Source: Catonia carolina
Taxonomy: Eukaryota; Arthropoda; Insecta; Hemiptera; Achilidae
Direction of reading: 5' to 3'
Assembly (NCBI GenBank): GCA_035578175.1
Contig: JAQMRL010000003.1
Location: 106,628,969 to 106,692,968, forward strand
DNA length: 64,000 nt
Part shown: in pieces, positions 55,694-64,000 of the stretch
How positions within the stretch are numbered: position 1 is the stretch's first letter
How the letters are laid out: the number at the start of each line of letters is the position of its first letter
Program-made: the position numbers and the translations under genes
The notes under the pieces: model-generated
Database searches by the model: none
What the model was told of the DNA's origin: nothing
What the model saw: only the letters and a program-made list of their open reading frames with translations

Positions 55694-56145
55694 ATTTAAA
55701 GTATAGACGAAGAAAATTACCTAATTTAACAGTTTTCAGACCACCCCGTCAGTCTGTAGTAGAAAGTCGCTTTTGAATTTTTAGTTTAAATAGCAGTACC
55801 ATCTTTTTTCATATGCATGTTCACTTATGCCCAAATTTAACAATTGCATTAGTTCATTGTTTAATACCCAATAAAGAGCAGTCCCTGATAATAAACTAGT
55901 AAGAAAAAAAATTTTTTTTTATTCCATTTATATCCAACCACTATTTATTTTTATCTCCAACCACTGCTACTAAGTTTCGTTTTGCCAATTTTTTTCTCTT
56001 GGTTCATTTGATAGAATAAATTGAAAGATTTCTTATGGAAAATCCGCTGATCGGTATCTTTGTACATTGTCACTTCTTAGTACTCTTTTTAAAAATAGAT
56101 TCTTTCTTCTAATTTCACTTAAATAATAGAATAATAGCTGTTACT
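55694..56145. other. AT-rich DNA, nothing recognised
   Basis: A small duplicated phrase, ATCCAACCACTATTTAT and ATCTCCAACCACTGCTAC, is at 55931-55970. Positions 56136-56145 are the left target-site duplication of copy 12. Confidence 0.4.
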
Positions 56146-56508
56146 GTTGTTTAGGTCATCAGCCGAAAAACTGGTTTGAACCTGTAGAGGTTTTAGCAAG
56201 TAAAACGAGGAGTGAAGTTGTTTACCATTGCCTTCCTCACTGAGTGGAAATGTACGCTAATCAGCATGCCGGGCCGTCTGAAAAGCACTTATCTTCCACT
56301 CTGTAATAGATACTTTCACTTCATTCACCACAGGGTCTGGCTGTATAATGAAATTCATTACTTTCACAGTAGATAAGTCTGATTATTGTTTTTTACACCT
56401 CTGCCTACTCTGTTCTTAAATGATTCAGTCATTTAATTGGCTGACCATGTGATATGATACAGATCGAGTGAAAACAATGCGACACTCTACCTGTCTGTTA
56501 TGGGCAGA
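56146..56508 (-). mobile_element. Family H retroposon, copy 12, with target-site duplication
   Basis: AGCTGTTACT (56136-56145) and AGCTGCTACT (56509-56518) flank it, a 10-bp duplication with one difference. Read on the minus strand the 5' end is CTGCCCATAACAGACAGGTA, then the usual body (with the GTAGCCCTGG block deleted), and the 3' end CAGTTTTTCGGCTGATGACC. Substitutions weaken the 3' hairpin. Confidence 0.9.
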
Positions 56509-56518
56509 GCTGCTACTA

Positions 56519-57368
56519 GCGGGTGCTATTAGGTTTCATTCCTCGACTATTCCTGTGATATTAATTCGATGGATTAGTGATAAGAAAAATGTGGCGAATG
56601 AAAATTTCAGATAAGTAGATGTTGGGGTTTTAAGTTTTCAGCTGATACATATGCCGAGAGACGCTCTTCAGAATATAGTTCTTCTAATAATTTTTGTAAT
56701 AACGACTTCATGAATAAAAAAATTTTTATTCTATCCCATTGTTTATTTTAAATCGCATAAGCATCAAATTAAATTATATAGAAATGTTTTTAAAGAGATA
56801 ATAAATTTAGCCATTAAGACTTATGTATTTTTAAAAAAAACTACTTACGACTCATAAAACGTGAAATGGATTCCTATATTATATAATAACTGGAGTTGTT
56901 CATTTTTATTGGCAGAGCGTGTGTCGGGTGCATCTTAATAATTTGCATAATCTGCAAAAGCAGAAATAGCACCAAATGCAGTCAGAGAGTTAATTTAGTA
57001 CTGCTGCATTTCCTTCCTTGCTTTACTGAAAATCATAAAACGTTAATCTAATAATACTAGAAAAGACATAAAAGCTGTAAAAATATAGTTCGCTGTATTA
57101 TAAATATTATAATAAGATAAAATAATTTTATTTATGCATTTCTTATAAAATAAATTTCTCCGGTACTCTGTATTGTTCCAATAATTAGAATTGAACATTG
57201 CGTGTACACGGACTTTTTCTAACATCAGTAGTGCAGTGCTAACTTATGATACATGGGATTTCCCGAAAAATGTAGCTAATTGTTTATTTTTTAATTACTG
57301 CTACAACACAATCTGTTCATTCTTTTATGAAAACCATCGATTTTTGCCTCGATTTGTTTTTTATCCTT
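56519..57368. other. AT-rich DNA, nothing recognised
   Basis: No gene or repeat relationship was identified. Confidence 0.4.
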
Positions 57369-57671
57369 GATGTGTACGTAGAAATCTGTACAATTTAAGA
57401 ACAATTACCAACCCTATGACCTAATGAGATGAGAATTATAATATGTATAACGTGTAAATGAGGTGTAGGCTCTGTCGAACATCCCTGAGAGAATATACTT
57501 CATTAAACCAGAACCACAAAGTACATCGGTAACCACTGTCTATTATTCAAATCCGAAAAACAGTTATTACCTTTACTAGGATTTGAACCAAGGAACCTTC
57601 ATCTCAAAAAATCAACTGTTAAAAAGCTGACTCACGGTGACTACTTTACCACTAGACCAACTCGATGGGTA
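57369..57671 (-). mobile_element. SINE-B, near-complete copy
   Basis: The minus strand reads ACCCATCGAGTTGGTCTAGT then GGTAAAGTAGTCACC (block A), AACAGTTGATTTTTTGAGAT, block B GGTTCAAATCC, and the body to TTGTACAGATTTCTACGTAC. It shows more substitutions than the 59.4-kb copy. A (TAA)n microsatellite of about 30 nt lies just beyond its head, at 57680-57708. Confidence 0.85.
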
Positions 57672-57756
57672 CGAAAATAGTAATAATAATAATAATAATA
57701 ATATAAAAATAAAAAATAATATAATTCAAATGCAAAACGATGTTACGAAATATTTA

Positions 57757-58125
57757 GTTACAGTATTAATAAGATAACTTCAAAAAATTCAATCGTTTAA
57801 AACTTGAATTTTAGTTAAACTATTGTCTAATAAATTCACTGCTAGTTAATTTTAACGTTCATATAGTTCATACCAGAATTCAGTCGGACGTTAAACAAAA
57901 AAAAAACAAAAAAAAATACCAGAATTGGTATTTTCTTGTTTAAGAGTTAAGATCTCCAAAGATAATTTCCCGCTTATGCATCAGAGCATGTTCAACATGT
58001 TTCTCATAGTTTTTGACTGGAATTATAATATTTTGATTTTAAAATTTTTAGAAGTACTCCAAAATTGTATACTAAATGCTCAAATGAGTCTTCAAATTGG
58101 TTTATACGATATTTTTCGATTGTAA
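57757..58125 (+). repeat. Low-copy dispersed repeat R, copy 2
   Basis: Aligns with 5015-5362 in the same orientation: ACAGTATTAATAAG, GTTAAACTATTGTCTAATAA, AGATCTCCAAAGATAATTT and CATAGTTTTTGACTGGAATT. A poly-A/C insertion (57894-57917) disrupts the middle. The plus-strand frame 57925-58125 corresponds to the frame at 5106-5360. Confidence 0.55.
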
Positions 58126-59230
58126 CAGGAGTGGTTTATTGCCATAAAGCCAATAAATGTTACTAAAATTTAGATATAATTTATTTTTTTAGGTGTATAC
58201 ATCATTTTTTAATTAACGTAATGCCGTATTCTTCAGTAAATTTTCGATGTTGTTTTACATTTTTTTCTTTTTTAAGAGATCAAGATTTTTTTACAAGTGT
58301 AGTAAATACTTTTTGTCATGAAAACGCTCTACTCAAATTTGTCCAGTCTCTGAAAATTTTTAACCATAAGAATTTCCTTTACCCAATTCTGCAACTATTT
58401 TCAAATTTTTTTCTCGAGAGTAAGTTTCAGAAGCTCATACTTTTCACTTCTTTATGTGTTACCAAAAAGACACTCTTTTCCTTTAGAGTGTGCTTTTTAA
58501 ATTACACCTATACGTCTTAGAACCTCAATAGTCATAATGTGTGAGTAGTCCACATTTTACAAATTACTTGGAAGAACATTTAAGAAACAATTATATAAAT
58601 TTACTTTCATATATGTTCTAATAAATTAATTATACATTCCTTAATAATTTGGATCATTTCATTACGTTTCAAGTTTTTATTAGAAAACACGATTTAATAA
58701 ATACAGTTAATAGAATCTTTAAAGATTAATTCTTTTACTCTTTTATAAGATAGATTTTTGTGATTAAATATAAAAAAAACTATTCGCTTTCAATTTTCTT
58801 CTTGAATGAATTTGATTTGTATTGTAGAAATTATTGTCTCTTCCAGAACGTTACAAAAATAAATAAGAATGAAAAATATTTTATCCACTCCATTCCTCCC
58901 GCATAAACACACCCACAACGTTCGTTTCGTAACTGTCTGTAAATGGAAACATTGAAAATGAAAATGTTTCAATCTTTGTTCAGTAAATTGAGAAATGGAA
59001 AAAAATGTTTTTCATTACGTAGAGAAAATATCTTGGGTTTAATAATAAATAGTTTGCGGAGATTCTCATTTGTGTTGCTAAAAGACACCCACGTGTTCAA
59101 TTCATTAAGTTGAGAACAGTGATTTTTATTATAAAATACAGTACCTTACTGTGTATGTGTACAGAATGGTTCAAAATTCTTTGACTCTTTTTTATTTTAC
59201 GTCTGAATTTTTTGCACAAAAATACCTTAC
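58126..59230. other. AT-rich DNA, nothing recognised
   Basis: A 99-codon plus-strand frame at 58221-58520 (rich in Phe and Ser) resembles no known protein, and nothing nearby supports it. Confidence 0.35.
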
Positions 59231-59319
59231 CCAGACCTAACCGAGAATCAAACACAGGACCCCTGATGTTCCGGGACTTGGAGCCAGTAGCACTGATTGC
59301 ACCACGTACTGGCCCGTAA
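59231..59319 (-). mobile_element. tRNA-like SINE head, unassigned
   Basis: The minus strand reads GCCAGTACGTGGTGCAATCA, GTGCTACTGGCTCCAAGTCC, then GGGGTCCTGTGTTTGATTCT and CGGTTAGGTCTG. The block B equivalent is GTGTTTGATTCTC, and the junction resembles SINE-A. It may be a SINE-A relative with a different head. Confidence 0.5.
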
Positions 59320-59323
59320 CTTG

Positions 59324-59346
59324 TCACTATGTTCATTAAAATAATA
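59324..59346. repeat. 23-bp direct repeat, left copy
   Basis: TCACTATGTTCATTAAAATA followed by ATA. It is identical to 60506-60528, bracketing about 1.16 kb that includes the SINE-B copy at 59.4 kb. Confidence 0.85.
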
Positions 59347-59423
59347 AGGTAAGCCAAGTAAAATATTGTAACACCTAAGGTTCTTTTGAGATCTGGGTAT
59401 AATAAATAATTTTTTATTCTTAT

Positions 59424-59732
59424 TTGTGTACGTTGCAATCTGTTTAATTTAGAACAATAAGCAACCCCATGACCCGATGAGATGAGGATGATGTGTATGA
59501 CGTGTAAATGAGGTGTAGTCTTGTACAGACCCAGGCCGACCATTCCTGAGAGAGTATGGTTAATTAAACCCCAACCATCAAAGTACACCGGTAACCACTG
59601 TCTAGTATTCAAATCCGTATAAAAGTAACTACCTTTACTAGGATTTGAACCAGGAACCTTCGTCTCCGAAAATCAGCTGTTAAACAGCTGATTTTGGCGA
59701 CGACTTTACCTCTAGACCAACCCGGTGGGTCA
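59424..59732 (-). mobile_element. SINE-B, best-preserved copy
   Basis: The minus strand starts GACCCACCGGGTTGGTCTAG with block A TGGTCTAGAGG, then a near-palindrome (AAAATCAGCTGTTTAACAGC and TGATTTT), block B GGTTCAAATCC and a body of about 220 bp ending GATTGCAACGTACACAAATA. The blocks mark a tRNA-derived RNA polymerase III promoter, with an unusually long interval caused by the palindrome. The 171-codon minus-strand frame 59612-59097 runs out of this copy through the 59.2-kb head and is not a gene. Confidence 0.88.
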
Positions 59733-60505
59733 ATAAATAATAAACAGACTTTCTTCAAACATATCAATATGTATTTACAAGATTATAAATTACAATTAAT
59801 AATTATGCTTAAAGTAACTAAAAAATTACAATTAAATTACTTACAGAACTTAAAGCTTAAACTAACTTAACTAACAACAACATTTAATACTTAATAATAG
59901 CCTCTTACCTACAACCAATTACAATGTTTACATTAGTACGCAGAACTTTTTCTTTAACGTACAATGTGTTCATACTGGTTTAACACTGTCGAATAGCACT
60001 TATTCATGACCATTGGCAACGTGAACTAACTAAACTCCTTTTATACTCTTTTAGGCATACAGAGGCTTTCTTCCGAATTCAAGAAGCAATAACAAAAAGG
60101 TAGATTGTACGAGAAAATAAGGAAATTCTGAGAAATATCGTAAATAAATCATAAAAGAGTACACACAAATACAAAAATTAGAAAACACTAGAAATTGTAT
60201 AAAACTATATCATGAAAGAATACAACAAATGACTATTAGAACCGATTATCTTAAATGATACACCGCCGCTTCACCCTTTCCAGGTAGCAATGCTAGTCCC
60301 TTAACAAAACACTTTTTTATACTATATGTAATAATGCCACAATATTTTGATATACCAAGTTGGTACAGTACCAACTTTCTTATGATATTTAATAAAATTT
60401 GTTTATTTTTCGTACTCTTTATTTTATCCTCAACTGTATAATAATTACTAGTGAAGGGATGAAGAAAATGGATAATAATTGACATTATGGCTTGGAGCAC
60501 ACCAC
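59733..60505. other. AT-rich DNA inside the 23-bp repeat bracket
   Basis: Contains ACTTAAAGCTTAAACTAACT-type short repeats at 59848-59880 and a 90-codon minus-strand frame (60246-60518) without recognisable similarity. Confidence 0.35.
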
Positions 60506-60528
60506 TCACTATGTTCATTAAAATAATA
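60506..60528. repeat. 23-bp direct repeat, right copy
   Basis: Identical to 59324-59346. It is followed by GTAGTAAAATAATA, while the left copy is followed by AGGTAAGCC. Confidence 0.85.
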
Positions 60529-61239
60529 GTAGTAAAATAATAACAGTAGAGCTCCGAACGGACTCTAAAATTTGACGGTTAATTAAAATTTATAATCAGA
60601 ATAATATAGATTAATTACATCTACCAAAAATATTTCCTACTGGGGTCCCCATTCCAGGAACGTCGCAAACGTTGAGGTAGGTTACCAGAAAATGGATGAC
60701 AAGTTGTGTATATGTCGATTAAGTTTGTGTAATAATAATTTCGTCCTGAAAAGTCAGTACAATCGGATTGTCGATTGTTTATAAATAATGTTTTTTTATA
60801 AATTCGAATTATGCATAAATTTTGAAATTGCGAATTCAAAGCGAAGAAAGATATTAATAAATTTTACTTCAACATTCATAATTCTATTTCAATCTATTGT
60901 GCAGAACTCTTGTTTTATTTGATGTGGCTCTGAAAACAAAATCGTAAATCGCTGACCTTTAAAAAAATTCAGTTACAAAATATGAAATTTCACGTTTATT
61001 CTCGTGTTTTGTTATTATGTGTTTTATTCTAGATTGTTCTGTTTAAAAAACTAATTTTTCGTCAAAGCAGAGCCCACACGATTTTACTCGGTATTCCCTA
61101 CCTACTCATTTAACGTCACAAAATCTACCATACGCATTTCTAATACCCATTACACACATTTACAAATTTAAGAATGTGTGAAGTAGTATCAGCTTCTCTG
61201 TATTTTGACGAGATATTCAATTTCAGTAGTCTTCCTAAA
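60529..61239. other. AT-rich DNA, nothing recognised
   Basis: No recognised frame or repeat. Confidence 0.4.
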
Positions 61240-61317
61240 GGTGTACCAATACGACTCAATTTTTAAATATAAGCAACCACTCCAGTTAGTTATTAGTTAT
61301 TAGTATATTGGTACACC
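61240..61317. repeat. 78-bp segment with perfect 12-bp terminal inverted repeats
   Basis: GGTGTACCAATA (61240-61251) and its exact reverse complement TATTGGTACACC (61306-61317) bracket 54 bp. It could be a tiny MITE, a hairpin or chance. Confidence 0.6.
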
Positions 61318-61633
61318 AACGAAAATTTCAATCCGAATTGCAAGAAAATGTAATTTACGCTAAATCTCTAAATGATTGTTGACTAATAATAGATTTGTAG
61401 TCATTTGTGTGAACTTAATATTATATTTGAATATCGGATAAAATTGAAACTCGATTTCATTTTTTTCTAGAGTTTCAGGATAGTTTCTCTAGTTTAAGAA
61501 GAGCTTTGAAACAATCTTTTAAAAGTCATTCCCATGTAAATTTGTTTAAGTTTTACGTACAACTTTTTTGCAATTATTACTAATGCAGACGATGAAAAAA
61601 GGGAGAGATGAAAATGAGTGATAAAAACATTCC
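61318..61633. other. AT-rich DNA, nothing recognised
   Basis: No recognised frame or repeat. Confidence 0.4.
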
Positions 61634-61711
61634 AGAACTGACCGTGAATCGAACCCGGGACCCCTAACGTTAAATCAGCTCCGTTTATCGCTACAACATG
61701 GGTCGGCCATG
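61634..61711 (-). mobile_element. tRNA-like SINE head
   Basis: The minus strand reads GGCCGACCCATGTTGTAGCG then ATAAACGGAGCTGATTTAAC, GGGGTCCCGGGTTCGATTCA and CGGTCAGTTCTGG. Block B GGTTCGATTCA has one change in the last position; block A (TTGTAGCGATAAACGG) is weak. It ends without a recognisable SINE body. Confidence 0.55.
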
Positions 61712-61998
61712 TAAAAGTTTAGATTTATTAAATTAATTAAGCTATAAGTTTAAATTTTTTAACTTTCTTTCTGGTACAAATTTGAAGTTATTAAGTGTCT
61801 ATATACTTTAGAATCATCCGGTAGAAAAAGCAGTGGTTTAGTTGAAAGGAAATTTAAGCGTGTTTTTTAATGAAATAAGAAACATTTATTTTATTTTATA
61901 TTTACTTTTTCTGACGTCTAATTTTGAAGGAATCTTTTTTTATAAATCTGATGCTTAATGAATTTTCGCTTCAGTAAAATCTAAAGCAATAAAATTAT
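61712..61998. other. AT-rich DNA, nothing recognised
   Basis: Short interval between two SINE heads; no recognised content. Confidence 0.4.
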
Positions 61999-62056
61999 AC
62001 CTTCTCCGTAGTGTAGCGAATAGCACATCAAAACCGCCGAGGTCCACCAAAGGTCC
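61999..62056 (+). mobile_element. SINE-A-like head fragment
   Basis: CCTTCTCCGTAGTGTAGCGA then ATAGCACATCAAAACCGCCG and AGGTCC resembles the first half of the SINE-A head (TGCCTCCGTAGCGTAGTGGTTAG...GGAGGTCC). Block B and body are absent. Confidence 0.5.
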
Positions 62057-64000
62057 GGAAACAAATAATTTTGACAATCTCCCTTAAGGCCTATAATACG
62101 GAAGGAAAGAGATGCGCTTTTGTTAAATTTCGTATTAAGTTGGTATTTTCTTTCGATTTTGTAAAATATTTATCTTCGTGCAAAAAATGAGAAAAATGTT
62201 TGTCTTACGTCCAGGTTCCCCTGGGATCCAAATCCTAGGGGTGTTACTCTTTCTGTATGCTTTCGCTATACCTTCACTTATGCAATTTTTATTTAAGTTG
62301 GGTTCGAATTTCTACTAGAGTGTAGATCTATTTTAAATTTATGCCACCAAATTTTCATGATTCAAATTTTAAAACACAGATAACGGTTTAAAACACTTAT
62401 ATGTGCGTTTAAAAGTGGAACAAACAAAATTTTATGAATATTTTATTTATTTTATTGTAGCCTATATGAAATTAAAAAAAGTTTTGTAAAATTTTAACAA
62501 CTTTATGCCGACCATAGTGTTGCAAATACTATACTCTTGTATTTATTATCCAACAGAACTTTTAAAAAGACTTATTCAAGAGATTTTCCTGAGAACAAAA
62601 TAACATTCTGACTTTCTTTTTAAGTAACCTACATTTATTTTGTTACTATTTTCAATAGGATAATAGTACAAATTCCGTCCACTCTCCTTAAAGTAGTAGA
62701 GAAATCTCTGAGAGAGGAAGATAGAGAGATTACTGTTTAACATAGTATTGATTATGCAAGAAAGCTATGCCCTAGTCTTCTTCAGAACAATCTATTTACC
62801 AAAGTTTTACCATTCAATCTGTAATATTCTTCTTTGGTTTTCTAACTTTTTCAGTTTTCTCCATTTCTATGTAAAACCTTGAGGGAATATTTCTTCAAGA
62901 AAATTATATTGTGTGTATAGTCTAGTACCATTTTCTCATTTTCGTATATTTTCCTTCTTGAGGAATTAATACAATCTCTTATTACTATGTTGGTATATTT
63001 TTATGGTTTTTATTTCCATTTGTACGTTATGGTTAAAGTTTTATAGAATATAAAGTATATTATATTTTTATTTAAATTCACTACTTGAAGCTTTGTTTTT
63101 CTAAATCTAGATTTTTCTCGTGGTTTTTTTAGAGTGAAACATGAGAAATTTTCTGAAACCCTTTCTTTATTCACTGAAAAATTTTCACGGTAATAATTTC
63201 CCGTGATTTTATAAGAATGAGAAATTATTGCAATGGAAAATGAAACTATTAATTTTTATAGATCTGCACATTTCATGATCTCTCCTCAATGATAAAAGTT
63301 TAGTATTACAGCCATGCCCAATTAAATGTTCGTTATTCCTTCAAGAGTTACCCGGGTTTGTTTATAGTAAAACGACTAAGTTTTTTACCCTTCCACGAGA
63401 ATATTTTTCAGCTGATTTAATATACCCCCCAAATCACGTTTTGGTCTACAAATAACGCAGATTTTTTTTAAGATACGTGTCTCAATTTTTTTTTGTAGGT
63501 CTCGTACATTATTGAGACTTTCTTCAGCAATTACCCTTTTCTATTATAAACCCAATCGTTTTCGATTTCGGTTTGTTTTTAATTACATTAGAAATAAACA
63601 TTTAAAATGTTTGAAATCTTCTTACACATAAATGTGTGTTCTTTGCAGACACACGGGATGAGCTGGGTTTTTTGTGAAGATACAAAGTTCATTTGATATA
63701 TTATCAGTTGACACTATATCTATAATTAGGTTAAGGTCACCGACAATTTAAGTATATACCTACAATATCCTTAACAAAAGACTAAATCCTTTTTTCTTTA
63801 GCTCATCATACCTGAAAATTCTACATACAAGTATGATTTGTTTGTTTCTTACCACTCTTAAATGTAAAGTAATTGCTGTTTTTAGATGTACGACGAATGC
63901 AGTTAATTTCCAGGGCTCAACTGATCTTATATCAATTAGTTAAAAGAATTTAAAGCCAAAATAAGAGAGATGTTTAAGGACTGATCCTGCCTGTCAGGAA
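62057..64000. other. AT-rich DNA, nothing recognised
   Basis: CTGAAGAA blocks occur on the minus strand near 62785 and 63525, the latter followed by an AGTCTC/GAGACC inverted pair. No gene, tail or element end was seen up to the window edge. Confidence 0.4.

Noticed and set aside
59097..59612. 171-codon minus-strand open frame, the longest after the mariner part
   Set aside because: It starts inside the SINE-B copy and runs through a second tRNA-like head. The translation follows repeat sequence and resembles no protein.
1..64000. A defence-type, operon-like or otherwise organised new gene system
   Set aside because: No run of adjacent open frames, no conserved protein outside transposable elements and no CRISPR-like regular array (direct repeats with unique spacers) is present.

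Overview
The window looks like non-coding nuclear DNA of an arthropod, most likely an insect. It is strongly AT-rich and its open frames are short and scattered. I recognise no host protein gene, rRNA, true tRNA gene or CRISPR array. What can be recognised is almost entirely transposable-element sequence: tRNA-derived SINEs, 3' ends of LINEs, deleted Tc1/mariner-type DNA transposons, MITEs and foldbacks. Between these lies AT-rich DNA in which I see nothing. It could be intergenic or inside a very long intron; the sequence alone does not decide.

The most abundant repeat is a retroposon of about 400 bp, called family H here, with 12 copies on both strands (0.56, 5.9, 6.6, 8.8, 23.2, 24.0, 35.2, 35.8, 38.4, 42.1, 54.5 and 56.1 kb). 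Its 5' end can form a CTGCCC/GGGCAG hairpin. Its 3' end forms a CAGCC/GGCTG hairpin followed by an (AAC)n tail. Two copies have convincing target-site duplications. It sits inside other elements at least twice: in a LINE at 35.6-36.3 kb and in a pogo-like element at 6.3-7.2 kb.

tRNA-derived SINEs form three groups. SINE-A is at 12.5, 13.8, 19.1, 19.3, 25.2, 25.4, 39.9, 46.6 and 51.0 kb. SINE-B is at 49.8, 55.4, 57.4 and 59.4 kb, all on the minus strand. SINE-D is a larger element at 16.5 and 31.7 kb. Unassigned tRNA-like heads lie at 59.2, 61.6 and 62.0 kb. LINE remnants are all C-terminal or 3'-end pieces of reverse-transcriptase ORFs, several ending in (AAG)n-type tails.

DNA transposons include an internally deleted mariner-like element (27.9-28.9 kb), a second one with a nearly fused start and C-terminus (37.2-37.8 kb), a decayed mariner pseudogene (52.4-52.7 kb), two related Tc1/IS630-type relics (15.2 and 43.6 kb, the first inside a 1.33-kb element with long inverted repeats), a pogo/Tigger-type element (6.3-7.2 kb) and a MITE at 12.8 kb. 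Foldbacks at 1.4 and 20.5 kb share a CTGAAGA...AACGCG motif.

Nothing here reads as a cooperating gene system. The content is a layered record of element insertion, deletion and nesting.
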